From contig NZ_BCQS01000005.1 of assembly GCF_001552195.1 (NCBI RefSeq), forward strand, positions 62,001 through 126,000: a DNA stretch of 64,000 bases, written 5' to 3'. The position numbers were made by a program, and so were the translations under genes. The stretch is from Actinomadura latina NBRC 106108 (GTDB lineage Bacteria > Actinomycetota > Actinomycetes > Streptosporangiales > Streptosporangiaceae). A model generated the notes under the pieces. The model worked only from the letters and a program-made list of their open reading frames with translations, searched no databases and was not told the DNA's origin. Every line of letters starts with the position of its first letter. The stretch's first letter is position 1. Shown here piece by piece: positions 55,085 to 64,000 of the stretch.

Positions 55085-56269
55085 CTAGTCGGACGCGCGG
55101 GCGGCGCGGCCGAGCACCGCCGGGGACTTGCCGCCCTCGATCAGCAGCGACAGCAGCGTCTCGTCGGTCGGGTCGCCCTTGCCGTCCAGCCGCTGCACCC
55201 ACGACACCATGGCGAAATGGCCCATGGCGAGGCCGCGCGCCATGCCGAAGCCGCGCCCGAAGCCGTCCAGCGGCTTCGGTGCCGCCAGCGGCAGGACGAA
55301 GCCCGCGCCGATCGTGTGCTCCAGCTTCGCGACGAACCGGTCCGCGTCCGCCGAGGAGTTCAGGTTGAACACCGCGACGGCCAGGGCGTACCCGTTCCTG
55401 GTGTCGGAGTAGATGCCCCGCGCCGCCTGCGTGCAGCCGCCCCTGCCCAGCTCGGCGCCCACGGAGCCGCCCCACACGGCGGCCGCGCAGTCGCCGTCCA
55501 GCCGCTTGGCGCGCAGCTTCACCTTGGCCTTCCCGCTCGGGACGGACAGCGTGGCCGCCTCGCCCGGGAAGACCTCCCCGATCGTCAGCGGCTCGGGGTC
55601 CGCGCTGCGGGCGGTAATGCCGCCGTACGCCGACGTCGAGGGGGAACTGGAGTACGACGTCGGCGAGGGACCGTTCCCGGCGGGCGTCCCGATCTTCGCG
55701 TTCACCGCGTGGCCCGCGCCGGGAGCGTTCCCGCCGCGCAACAGGACCACGGCGCCGAGCCCGATGAGCACGAGCACGGCCAGCACGGCCGCCGCGCCGA
55801 AGTAGAGCTTCGGCCCGGCCCTGCCGGAGGCGCCCGCCTTCCGCGCCTCCCCCGGCCGTGTCGCCTTGCCGGGCTTCTTTCCTGGTTTCTTCGCCTCGCC
55901 CGGCTTCTTCGGCTTGCCGGACTTCGCCGGCTTCCTGCCGCGCGGGCCGGGGGTCGGGGCGGCGTCGTACGCCTCCTCATACGGTGCACGCTCATACGGA
56001 GCGCCCGCGTACTGCGCTCCCTCGTACGGAGCGCCCGCGTACGGCGCGCCCTCGTACGGCGTCTCGCCGTAGGGCGCCTCGTCGTACGGCTGGGCCGGGG
56101 GCGGTGGCGCGGGCCGCTCCCTCGGCGGTGCGGGGCGGCGGGGCGGGGTGCCCCGGCGGGGGCCGCCCGCGCGGGCGGGCGGGGTCCTGCGGGGGCCGGG
56201 CCGGCCGCGGCCCTGCCGGTTCACCGGCGCTCGCCCGCGGCCGCCGCGGCGGGGCTCATCGGGGTCCAC
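55085..56269 (-). CDS. Single-pass membrane protein with repetitive basic N-terminus, paralogue 1
   Basis: A 394-residue protein I cannot assign to a named family. Residues 1-55 are Arg/Pro-rich. Residues 60-105 are a Tyr-Pro repeat of the type PYEGAPY/PYAGAPY. Residues 108-148 are a Lys/Pro/Gly tract (KPAKSGKPKKPGEAKKPGKK). One membrane segment follows (about 153-173), then an extracytoplasmic domain of about 190 residues with two cysteines likely bonded (GDCAAAVWG, RGGCTQAARG). The extracytoplasmic part resembles the neighbouring protein (GIYSDTRNGYALAVAVFNL versus AAYVSTDKKHVGQFIVLNM), so the two are tandem paralogues. The GTG at 56269 is assumed as start. Confidence 0.7.
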   Translation of the reverse strand: MDPDEPRRGGRGRAPVNRQGRGRPGPRRTPPARAGGPRRGTPPRRPAPPRERPAPPPPAQPYDEAPYGETPYEGAPYAGAPYEGAQYAGAPYERAPYEEAYDAAPTPGPRGRKPAKSGKPKKPGEAKKPGKKPGKATRPGEARKAGASGRAGPKLYFGAAAVLAVLVLIGLGAVVLLRGGNAPGAGHAVNAKIGTPAGNGPSPTSYSSSPSTSAYGGITARSADPEPLTIGEVFPGEAATLSVPSGKAKVKLRAKRLDGDCAAAVWGGSVGAELGRGGCTQAARGIYSDTRNGYALAVAVFNLNSSADADRFVAKLEHTIGAGFVLPLAAPKPLDGFGRGFGMARGLAMGHFAMVSWVQRLDGKGDPTDETLLSLLIEGGKSPAVLGRAARASD

Positions 56270-56321
56270 GAGCGCGCAGACTACTGCCCGCCGGCCGGTG
56301 ACACGCCCGTGCGCGGCGCGT

Positions 56322-57113
56322 TCACTGGCCGGGCTTCCCGCCGGAGGCCAGGTCGAGCCGCCCGTAGAGGAAGTCGGCGGCGTTCTCGATGACCAGGCTC
56401 ACGTCGATCATCTCGTTGAGCGAGGCGGGCTGCGCCCCGCCGGCCCGCTCCACCCACGTGATCACGGCGTAGTGGCCGTAGGTCTTGGCGTAGGCGGCGC
56501 TGAACCCGGGCCCGAACGCGGGCACGCCCGGCGCCTTCAGCGGCACCGCCCAGCCGGCGCCGGTCGCCGGGTCCAGGTCGCGCAGGACCTGCTTGACGCC
56601 GTCCTCGGTCGCCATGTTCAGCACGATGAACTGCCCGACGTGCTTCTTGTCGGTGCTCACGTACGCGGCGCGGACGAGCTGCGTGCACTGGTGCTTGGCG
56701 AGGTCGTCCTGCAGGCGGGCCCCCCACGTGCCGGCCTTGCAGTCGTTGGTCAGCTTGGACGCGGCCAGCGTGAACGCGTACTTGCCGGTCTTCAGGTCCT
56801 TGGCGGAGAACGCCTCGCCCTCGGTGATCGCGCGGGCGTCGGCGGACCGGGACGCGATCTGGCCGAAGCCCTCGCCGAGGTAGTCCGGCGTGTACGCGGT
56901 CGGCACCGCCGTCTTCGCCGCCGGCTCGTCGCCCCCGCCGGTGAGCAGGACGACGGCCACGACCGCGACGATCACCGCGATCAGCGCGGCGGCGGCGGCC
57001 AGCAGCAGCTTCGGACTGGGGAGCTTGCGGCCTGGCTTCTCCGCCGGCCAGAAGTCCCCCCCGCCGGCCTGCTGCGCGGTCTGGGCGGAACCTGGGTCAC
57101 GAGCCTCGATCAC
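56322..57113 (-). CDS. Single-pass membrane protein, paralogue 2
   Basis: A 263-residue protein with a short cytoplasmic N-terminus (VIEARDPGSAQTAQQAGG), one membrane segment (KLLLAAAAALIAVIVAVVAVVLLTGG) and an extracytoplasmic domain of about 200 residues with two cysteines (NDCKAGTWG, HQCTQLVRA). It shares domain order, cysteine placement and several short patterns with the next gene downstream (GYGMARGLAMGHFAMVSWVQR-like versus YAKTYGHYAVITWVERAGG). The family is found in actinobacteria; no function is known to me. The GTG at 57113 is chosen because the text before it lacks coding character. The two genes are 52 bases apart on one strand. Confidence 0.7.
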   Translation of the reverse strand: MIEARDPGSAQTAQQAGGGDFWPAEKPGRKLPSPKLLLAAAAALIAVIVAVVAVVLLTGGGDEPAAKTAVPTAYTPDYLGEGFGQIASRSADARAITEGEAFSAKDLKTGKYAFTLAASKLTNDCKAGTWGARLQDDLAKHQCTQLVRAAYVSTDKKHVGQFIVLNMATEDGVKQVLRDLDPATGAGWAVPLKAPGVPAFGPGFSAAYAKTYGHYAVITWVERAGGAQPASLNEMIDVSLVIENAADFLYGRLDLASGGKPGQ

Positions 57114-57182
57114 GCCCCGGAGCTTAGCGGTCCGGGCGCCCTTCGCGGGACCAAAGGGGCTTTTCGTCCGCATTCGTTGACA

Positions 57183-57902
57183 CTAGAGGCCATTGCTGCC
57201 GATCAGCGCGCCGACGCCGTAGGTGATGCCCGCCGCGGCCGTGCCGAACAGCAGCTGCCGCGCCCCGCCGAACCACCAGGGCCGGGCGGTGATCCGCGAC
57301 ACCAGCGCGCCGGCGAGGAACAGGCCGAGGGCCGCGACGATCGCCGCGGGCCACAGCGAGGTGGCGCCCAGCAGGTACGGCAGCACCGGCAGGACCGCGC
57401 CGACCGCGAACGACAGGAACGACGAGCCCGCCGCCAGCACCGGCGACGGCAGGTCGCCGGGCGTGACTCCGAGTTCCTCCCTGGTGTGCACCTCCAGGGC
57501 CTCGTCGGGGTCGCGGGACAGCTGCCGGGCGACCTCGGCGGCCGTCTCCGGGTCGACGCCGCGCGCCTCGAAGACCTCGGCCAGTTCGCGCTCCTCGGCG
57601 ACCGGGTGGCGGGCGAGCTCCAGCCGCTCCACCTCGATCTCCGCCTCCGCCAGCTCCGCCTGGGAGGCGACCGAGATGTACTCCCCCGCCGCCATCGAGA
57701 ACGCGCCCGCCGCCAGGCCCGCGAGCCCGGCCAGCAGGACGACCTTCTGGTCGGCCCGGCCGCCCGCGACACCCGCGATCAGCGCGAAGTTCGAGACGAG
57801 CCCGTCCATCGCGCCGAACACCGCGGGCCTCAGCCAGCCCCCGGTGACGTCGCGGTGCTGGTGGTGGTGCTCCGGCACCACGCCGGTCTTCTCACCGCTC
57901 AT
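57183..57902 (-). CDS. VIT1/CCC1 family (DUF125) membrane protein
   Basis: A 239-residue protein of the vacuolar iron transporter-like family. The first membrane segment carries PAVFGAMDGLVSNFALIAGVAGG, the family hallmark, followed by GAFSMAAGEYISVASQAELAEAEI, then a cytoplasmic Glu-rich helical region (about 80-145), which in the plant protein binds metal, and three further membrane segments in the C-terminal third. Iron or manganese transport is known for eukaryotic members; for bacterial ones it is inferred. An N-terminal His cluster (EHHHQH) may bind metal. It lies 31 bases upstream of the paralogue pair's side and next to lgt. Confidence 0.85.
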   Translation of the reverse strand: MSGEKTGVVPEHHHQHRDVTGGWLRPAVFGAMDGLVSNFALIAGVAGGRADQKVVLLAGLAGLAAGAFSMAAGEYISVASQAELAEAEIEVERLELARHPVAEERELAEVFEARGVDPETAAEVARQLSRDPDEALEVHTREELGVTPGDLPSPVLAAGSSFLSFAVGAVLPVLPYLLGATSLWPAAIVAALGLFLAGALVSRITARPWWFGGARQLLFGTAAAGITYGVGALIGSNGL

Positions 57903-57933
57903 CTGCGCCTACGTCCGACACCGTTGCCGTCTC

Positions 57934-59214
57934 CTACTTCCCGTCCGTGACGGGCTCCCCCTTCGCCGTTCGGCTGGGGTCCGCGGCACCGTCGCTCCCA
58001 TTGTCCACGGTCTCGCCCCCCGCCTCGGCTTCGGCCTCGGGCTCGGGCTCGGGCCGGGGCTCGGCCTCGATCTGGGGCTCGGGGTCCGGGGTGTCCGCAG
58101 GGGCTTCCCCGGCGGCGTCGTCCTCAGCCGGGCCGCCCTCTCCGGAGTCCGCCTCCGGTTCGCCCGCGTCCTCGGTGTCCGCGTCCCGGGTGTCCGCGTC
58201 CCGGGTGTCCGCGTCCCGGGTGTCCGCGCCCTGGGTGTCCTGGGTGTCGGGGTCCTGGGTGTCCGCGGTGTCCGAACGGAGCTCCGGCTCGTCCGAGGGC
58301 TCCCCGGCCTCGGGCTCGCCCTCGCTCGCGCCGGCGTCGGCAGTGCCGGCGGGCACCGTTCCGACGGCGGGGGCGCCGACGTTCTCCGGGCCGCTGCGGC
58401 CGCGGTTCAGGTACAGGTAGGCGACCGCGCCGAGGAACAGGACGATCGACGTCCAGTCGTTCAGCCGCAGGCCGAGGATGTGGTGGGCGTCGTCGATGCG
58501 CAGCGCCTCGACCCAGCCGCGACCGACCGTGTAGGCGGCGACGTAGAGGGCGAACGCGCGGCCGTGCGTGAGGTGGTAGCGGCGGTCGGCCCAGATGACG
58601 AGGACGGCGACGCCGACGCACCACAGCGACTCGTACAGGAACGTCGGATGGTACGTCGCGATGTCGGCGTACCTGGGGTCGATGGCGGGCCCGCCGTCCA
58701 GCATCGGCCGGTGGTTCTCGTCGATCTTCAAGGCCCAGAAGGCGTCCAGCGGGCGGCCGTACAGCTCCTGGTTCCAGTAGTTGCCCCAGCGGCCGATCGC
58801 CTGCGCCAGCGCGATGCCGGGCGCGACCGCGTCCCCGAGCGCCAGCACCGAGATGCCGCGCCGCCGGCAGCCGATGACCGCGCCGACCGCGCCCAGCGCC
58901 ACGGCGCCCCAGATGCCGAGGCCGCCCTTCCAGATCTCCAGCGCCCGCAGCGGCTCGCCGTTCTCCCCGAAGTACCGCTGGTAGTCGGTGATCACGTGGT
59001 AGAGCCGCCCGCCCACCAGGCCGAACGGCACCGCCCATACGGCCACGTCGACGATCACACCCGGCGCCCCGCCCTTGGCGGCCCAGCGCCGCTCGCCCAG
59101 CCAGACCGCGGCGACGATGCCCAGGATGATCATGATGGCGTAGGCGCGGATCGGGACGGGCCCGAGGTGCCAGACGCCCTGCGAGGGACTCGGGATGTAG
59201 GCGAGCTGGTGCAT
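57934..59214 (-). CDS. lgt: Prolipoprotein diacylglyceryl transferase with long acidic C-terminal extension
   Basis: Lgt attaches diacylglycerol from phosphatidylglycerol to the lipobox Cys of prolipoproteins. Seven membrane segments lie in residues 15-275. Signature residues are GGRLYHVITDYQRYF, the Lgt motif QAIGRWGNYWNQELYGRP (with the essential Arg and Asn), and YESLWCVGVAVLVIW. The family normally ends near residue 280-300. Here a further 140 or so residues follow, dominated by Asp, Glu, Thr and Pro, including the repeat DTRDA three times and DTQD units. The tail is on the cytoplasmic side by topology. Long acidic tails are seen in several actinobacterial Lgt proteins; their role is unknown. 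Confidence 0.93.
   Translation of the reverse strand: MHQLAYIPSPSQGVWHLGPVPIRAYAIMIILGIVAAVWLGERRWAAKGGAPGVIVDVAVWAVPFGLVGGRLYHVITDYQRYFGENGEPLRALEIWKGGLGIWGAVALGAVGAVIGCRRRGISVLALGDAVAPGIALAQAIGRWGNYWNQELYGRPLDAFWALKIDENHRPMLDGGPAIDPRYADIATYHPTFLYESLWCVGVAVLVIWADRRYHLTHGRAFALYVAAYTVGRGWVEALRIDDAHHILGLRLNDWTSIVLFLGAVAYLYLNRGRSGPENVGAPAVGTVPAGTADAGASEGEPEAGEPSDEPELRSDTADTQDPDTQDTQGADTRDADTRDADTRDADTEDAGEPEADSGEGGPAEDDAAGEAPADTPDPEPQIEAEPRPEPEPEAEAEAGGETVDNGSDGAADPSRTAKGEPVTDGK
58175..58263 (-). repeat. 15-bp tandem repeat in the acidic tail of lgt
   Basis: GTGTCCGCGTCCCGG (plus strand) is repeated exactly at 58175-58189, 58190-58204 and 58205-58219, and continues in degenerate form to about 58263. 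On the coding strand it gives DTRDA repeats, then DTQD-type units. Unit length is a multiple of three, so copy-number change keeps the frame. Confidence 0.9.
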
Positions 59215-59260
59215 GACCGTTGACGTTACCGCCTCCCGGGCGCGGTGCGCGCCCTCTCCG

Positions 59261-60076
59261 TCACCGCGGCCCGGCCGCCGTGCCGCGCGACCGCGTGCTC
59301 CCGGGTGCGGGTGCGCTCCCGGCCGCCTTCGCGACCGCCTTCTTCAGCTCGTCCGGCGAGCCGAGGACGTCGTCGGCGACCTTCTTGCCGTTCAGCGCGA
59401 GGTACGGGGTCGCGTCGACGCCGGACTTCCCCGCCAGGGCGCTCGCCTGGTCCACGGCCTTCATCTTCTGCTCGCCGTTGACGCAGGCGGCGAAGGACGG
59501 GTCGGTCACCCCGACGTCGGCCGCCCAGGAGATGAGGTCCTGCGGGAGGAACCCCTTCTTGCCCTCCTCGGGCTGCTCCGCGTAGAGCCTGTCGTGGTAC
59601 TTCACCCAGTGGTCGGCGGGCAGGCAGGCGGCGGCGTTCGCGGCCCGCCGCGAGTTCGACATCAGCGGCTCCTGCTGGAACAGCTGGAACGGCCGGTAGA
59701 CGACCTTGAGACTCCCCTCCGCGGCGAGCTGCTTCATCGCCCCGCCGAGCCGCGCCTCCATCGCCTTGCACGCGGGGCACTGGAAGTCCTCCCAGACGTC
59801 GAGGACGGGCGTGCTCACCCCCGGCTTCGCCATCGCGACCGAGCCGTCCTGCTGCCGGGTCGCGGGGGCGAGCGCGCCCTTGTAGTCACCGATCACGGGC
59901 TTGTCGCCCCCGTCCCGGGACACCAGCACGACGATCGCCGCGACCGCGACCCCCGCCAGGGCGACGGCGCCGAGGACCACCAGCAGCGCGCGCTGCCGGC
60001 GGCCCCGTGCCGCCGCCCGTGCCCGTTCGTCCGCGAGGCGCTTCCGCGCGGACGGTCCCCTGCCCTGCTCGCTCAT
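59261..60076 (-). CDS. DsbA-family thiol oxidoreductase, membrane-anchored (copy 1)
   Basis: A 271-residue protein with an N-terminal Arg-rich cytoplasmic stretch, one membrane anchor (ALLVVLGAVALAGVAVAAIVVLV) and an extracytoplasmic thioredoxin-like DsbA domain (Thioredoxin_4). The active site is EDFQCPACKAME with Cys100 and Cys103. The cis-Pro loop is GVDATPYLALNGKKV. It should oxidise cysteines of exported proteins or accept electrons from them. It is followed upstream by a second DsbA-like gene and a VKOR gene, a full disulfide-forming set. The ATG at 60076 (MSEQ) is preferred over one six codons earlier. Confidence 0.88.
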   Translation of the reverse strand: MSEQGRGPSARKRLADERARAAARGRRQRALLVVLGAVALAGVAVAAIVVLVSRDGGDKPVIGDYKGALAPATRQQDGSVAMAKPGVSTPVLDVWEDFQCPACKAMEARLGGAMKQLAAEGSLKVVYRPFQLFQQEPLMSNSRRAANAAACLPADHWVKYHDRLYAEQPEEGKKGFLPQDLISWAADVGVTDPSFAACVNGEQKMKAVDQASALAGKSGVDATPYLALNGKKVADDVLGSPDELKKAVAKAAGSAPAPGSTRSRGTAAGPR

Positions 60077-60170
60077 CGATCCCCCGATCGCCACCGTGCG
60101 TGCTCCTGAGCTATCACGAGCGTAGCGGTGACGGCCGGGGGAGGTCGTCAGGAAGCGCCGGGGGGCGGGG

Positions 60171-60947
60171 TCACTTCCCGGCCGCGCCGCTGGTCTCGAT
60201 GGCGGCCCGCAGGCCCGCCGGGTTCATGAAGTGGGACGAGTCGAGCTTCTGGCCGTTCAGGAAGACCGTCGGCGTGCCGTCGACGCCGCGCTGCTGCAGC
60301 GCGTAGTTGGTCATCGCGTCGACCTGCGGCTTCTTCTGCTCGTCCCGGACGCACTTCTCGAAGTTCGGGTCGGAGACGCCGATGTCCTTGCCCCACTTCA
60401 CGAGGTCGTCGGGCGAGAAGCCCTTCTCGCCCTCGGCGGGCTGGAACTTGAAGAGCGCGTCGTGGTAGGAGATCCACTTCTCGGCCGGGACGCAGAGCGC
60501 CGCCTCGGCCGAGCGCAGCGAGTTGGTCTTGATGGGGTCCTTCTGCTGGCCGAACAGGTGGAACGGCCGGTAGACGACCTTGACCTTGCCCTCCAGTGCG
60601 AGCTTCTCGACCGTCTCGCCGGTGGCCGCCTCGAACTGCTTGCAGATCGGGCACTGGAAGTCCTCGAAGATCTCCAGCTCCGGCTTGGTCACCCCGGCCT
60701 TGGCCATCACGATGGACCCGTCGTCCTGCCGGCTGAGCGGGGCGAGCGCGCCCTGGTGGACCTCGGCGCGGCCGTTCTTGTTCTTCTGGTCGATGACCAG
60801 GACGGTCGCGACCACGATCAGCGCGACCGCCACCACCGATCCGAGGACGATGGCGAGGAGCCGCCGCTGCTTCTCCCGCGCCGCCTGCCGCTTGCGCTCT
60901 GCGGCCAGGCGGTCCCTCGCGGACCGCTCTCGTGCGGCCTTGCTCAT
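60171..60947 (-). CDS. DsbA-family thiol oxidoreductase, membrane-anchored (copy 2)
   Basis: A 258-residue paralogue of the neighbouring protein, alike in layout: a basic helical N-terminus (AARERSARDRLAAERKRQAAREKQRR), membrane anchor (LLAIVLGSVVAVALIVVATVLVI) and DsbA domain with active site EDFQCPICKQFE (Cys99, Cys102) and cis-Pro loop GVDGTPTVFLNGQKL. The sequence between anchor and domain (HQGALAPLSRQDDGSIVMAKAGVTKPELEIFEDF) nearly repeats that of copy 1, indicating tandem duplication. It lies 58 bases downstream of the VKOR gene on the same strand, so the quinone-linked VKOR is the likely reoxidant. Confidence 0.88.
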   Translation of the reverse strand: MSKAARERSARDRLAAERKRQAAREKQRRLLAIVLGSVVAVALIVVATVLVIDQKNKNGRAEVHQGALAPLSRQDDGSIVMAKAGVTKPELEIFEDFQCPICKQFEAATGETVEKLALEGKVKVVYRPFHLFGQQKDPIKTNSLRSAEAALCVPAEKWISYHDALFKFQPAEGEKGFSPDDLVKWGKDIGVSDPNFEKCVRDEQKKPQVDAMTNYALQQRGVDGTPTVFLNGQKLDSSHFMNPAGLRAAIETSGAAGK

Positions 60948-61005
60948 TGGTTCTCCTATGCGTGCGGACCCGGCGCCGCCATCGTGCGGCGCGGTAACGG
61001 GGAGA

Positions 61006-61497
61006 TTAGTCGACCTGACCGATCCGTCGGAATTCGTCGGCCAGGACGAGGAGGAACAGCAGCACGGTGACGGCGTGGACCCCGGTGCACCACAGGCAGA
61101 TCTTGTGCAGGACCGCCAGCTCGACGGTGACGAGGTAGACCACCATGAGCACGCCCACCGACACGCCCGCCACCCGGCCCCAGCGCAGCGGCGGCCATGT
61201 CGAGCGCAGCGCCCACGGCGTCAGCAGCGCGCCGAACCCCACGAAGAACGCGAGGCCGAGCAGCGGCATCGGGATGCCGAGCAGCGTGGAGTAGTCGCTC
61301 GTCGTGACCGCGTGGCAGTCGATCGTCGAGGTCGCCGAGCACACCAGCGCACCCTCGTCGTAGTGGGTGATCGTCAGGTAGACGGAGATCCCGAACCCGG
61401 CGAGCGTCAGCAGCCACGCCGCGACCTGGAACCATGCGGGCGGCAGCGGCGGCGACGCCGTCTTGGCCCGGCCTTCCGCCGTCATCTCTTGCGTCAT
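61006..61497 (-). CDS. Vitamin K epoxide reductase (VKOR)-family protein
   Basis: A 163-residue membrane protein with four to five hydrophobic segments. It has the two VKOR cysteine pairs: Cys53 and Cys61 in the loop CSATSTIDCHAV, and the CLWC pair (Cys134, Cys137) in the last membrane segment region next to the quinone site. In actinobacteria VKOR replaces DsbB, reoxidising DsbA with menaquinone. The start at 61497 is set by GGAAGGA eight bases upstream; the frame continues far upstream without meaning. The two DsbA-like genes follow it on the same strand. Confidence 0.9.
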   Translation of the reverse strand: MTQEMTAEGRAKTASPPLPPAWFQVAAWLLTLAGFGISVYLTITHYDEGALVCSATSTIDCHAVTTSDYSTLLGIPMPLLGLAFFVGFGALLTPWALRSTWPPLRWGRVAGVSVGVLMVVYLVTVELAVLHKICLWCTGVHAVTVLLFLLVLADEFRRIGQVD

Positions 61498-61608
61498 CGT
61501 GTTCCTTCCGGGACCCGCCTCCTCCGGCGAACACACCTTACGGGAGACCGGCGGTACCACATGCAACAACTGGGCGGCGGCCGTCCGGAGTTCCCGGCGC
61601 GACGCAAA

Positions 61609-61646
61609 GCCCGCGCGGAAACGTTTTTTCCGCGTTCCGCGCGGGC
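61609..61646 (-). terminator. Terminator of the trp operon
   Basis: GCCCGCGCGGAA (61609-61620) pairs perfectly with TTCCGCGCGGGC (61635-61646), 12 base pairs with a 14-base loop, 25 bases after the trpA stop on the minus strand. It separates trpA from the VKOR gene. Confidence 0.78.
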
Positions 61647-61670
61647 CTCCGGAGCATGTCCGGAATGTGA

Positions 61671-62479
61671 TCAGCGGCCGGCGCGCACGCCCGCCGCCAG
61701 CTCCTCGGTGAACGACCTGACCGCGGCCAGCCCCGCCTTGAGGTCGGGGGCCTCCAGGACGCGGCGGACGAACGCCGACCCGACGATCACACCGTCGGCG
61801 AACCCGGCGATCTCGGCGGCCTGCGCGCCGGAGCCGACGCCGAGTCCGAGCCCGATCGGCAGCCCGGTCCCGGCCTTGTCGATGATCGCGCGGGTCCGCT
61901 CGACCAGGCGCGGGGCGCCGGTGTCGACGGCCGAGCGGGCGCCGGTGACGCCCATCAGCGACGCCGCGTACACGAAGCCGCGGCACAGCCCCGTGATCGT
62001 CTCGATGCGCTCGTCGGTGGAGCTGAGCGCGACGAGGAACACCCGGTCGAGGCCGTGCGCGTCGGACGCCTCCAGCCAGTCGCCGCCCTCCTCGGGTGTC
62101 AGGTCGGGAGTGATCAGCCCGGACCCGCCGGCGGACGCGAGGTCGCGGGCGAACCGGCCGGCGCCGTAGTGGTCGACGGGGTTCCAGTACGTCATGACGA
62201 GGACCGGGGCGCCGGCGGCGGCGACGGCCTCGACCGTCCGGAACACGTCCGCGACGCGGGCGCCGCCGACGAGTGCCTGGTGGACGGCGTCCTGGATGAC
62301 GGGGCCGTCGATCATCGGGTCGCTGTAGGGCAGGCCGAGCTCGATGACGTCGCAGCCCGCGTCCACCATGGTCTTGGCGACCTCGACGGCGCCGTCGACG
62401 GTCGGGAACCCGGCGGGCAGGTAGCCGACGAGCGCCGCCCGCCCCTCGGCCTTCGCCTTGTCGTAGGCGGTCTGGACGC

Positions 62480-62483
<4 letters not shown>
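61671..62483 (-). CDS. trpA: Tryptophan synthase alpha subunit
   Basis: TrpA splits indole-3-glycerol phosphate to indole, which passes through a tunnel to TrpB. The 270-residue TIM barrel has the catalytic Glu and Asp in [21 protein letters not shown] and the loop [15 protein letters not shown]. The phosphate-binding Gly loop [27 protein letters not shown] is complete. The GTG at 62483 overlaps the trpB stop by four bases, so the two subunits are translationally coupled. A strong terminator follows. Confidence 0.96.
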
Positions 62484-63718
<1,235 letters not shown>

Positions 63719-63771
63719 GGGAAAACGCGTCCTGTCGTGGGAGAAGTGAGTGGGGTCGGCGGGGTCCTGGA

Positions 63772-63810
63772 CTAGCCCCGCCATCGCTCCCGGAGCGGCT
63801 CGGCCTGCAT
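63772..63810 (-). CDS. Very short reading frame between trpC and trpB (12 codons)
   Basis: ATG at 63810 with GGTGGGAGC upstream opens a 12-residue frame, [12 protein letters not shown], ended by TAG 53 bases before the trpB start. It contains one Trp codon. It could be a leader that couples trpB translation to tryptophan supply, a relic of a small trpM-like gene known between trpC and trpB in Streptomyces, or chance. Confidence 0.3.
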   Translation of the reverse strand: MQAEPLRERWRG

Positions 63811-63847
63811 GCTCCCACCCTATCCAGTCGGCATCCGGTCGGCCCGG

Positions 63848-64000
63848 TCAGCCGCTCTGCCGCAGCGCCGGGTGGGCACCCGCGGCGACGAGGTCGGCGA
63901 CCGCGGCGCGCGGGTCCCGGCCGATGACGAGGCTCTCCCCCACCAGCACGGCGTCGGCGCCGCTGGAGGCGTAGGCGAGCAGGTCGTGCGGGCCCCGCAC
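63848..64000 (-). CDS. trpC: Indole-3-glycerol phosphate synthase, C-terminal end (5' part outside window)
   Basis: Only the last 50 codons are in the window. They read [20 protein letters not shown], then [21 protein letters not shown] and end in QSG. This is the C-terminal phosphate-binding part of TrpC, which closes the indole ring from CdRP in tryptophan synthesis. The following trpB and trpA on the same strand confirm it. The stop is TGA at 63848-63850. Confidence 0.9.
   Translation of the reverse strand: MRGPHDLLAYASSGADAVLVGESLVIGRDPRAAVADLVAAGAHPALRQSG

Noticed and set aside
58175..58263. Short direct repeats in lgt considered as a CRISPR or VNTR
   Set aside because: Units are 15 bases with no spacers and code for the acidic tail in frame.

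Overview
The window is a stretch of very high-GC actinobacterial chromosome. Reasons: strong G/C third-position bias, frequent GTG and TTG starts, an ANTAR-type response regulator, the order polA / rpsA / coaE / uvrB, and gltBD near lgt and the trp genes. An actinomycete of the Streptosporangiales/Thermomonosporaceae type (Actinomadura-like) is my best guess; the genus is inferred, not shown. No CRISPR array, rRNA operon, transposase or replication origin was seen.

Left part (0-15 kb) is accessory. It starts with the end of a DUF222/HNH endonuclease gene, then an O-methyltransferase, a DUF2071 protein, decayed TetR and SDR genes, a CapA-like protein, a secreted SGNH hydrolase, a DUF4126 membrane protein, GNAT and MFS genes and a NarL-type two-component pair. 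At 10.9-14.1 kb lies a citrulassin-type lasso peptide locus. The precursor is intact, but the cyclase has lost its amidotransferase-like domain and its C-terminus. The leader-binding B1 gene and most of the B2 peptidase are gone, while the exporter gene is complete.

Middle part (15-31.5 kb) has uvrB, an orphan histidine kinase, and a tight cassette of three genes (membrane-anchored protein of unknown fold, cupin, inositol-monophosphatase-like phosphatase). Then come an ArsB/NhaD-type transporter and a 1943-residue STAND receptor with the layout TIR - degenerate calcineurin-like phosphoesterase - NACHT - pentapeptide repeats - 15 WD40 repeats. This receptor is the strongest candidate for an undescribed immune-like system here. 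coaE, a GNAT gene and a membrane-anchored endonuclease/exonuclease/phosphatase protein follow.

Right part (31.5-64 kb) is mostly core: rpsA, polA, the branched-chain amino acid ABC transporter livKHMGF, an ANTAR regulator, tRNA-Leu(CAA), pyk, gltBD, lgt, a disulfide-forming set (two DsbA-like proteins and a VKOR-like protein) and trpC-trpB-trpA. Sequences matching the DasR operator stand upstream of pyk and of gltB, which would tie glycolytic exit and glutamate synthesis to aminosugar sensing. Strong hairpins mark the ends of rpsA, livF, pyk, gltD and trpA and the livK-livH gap.
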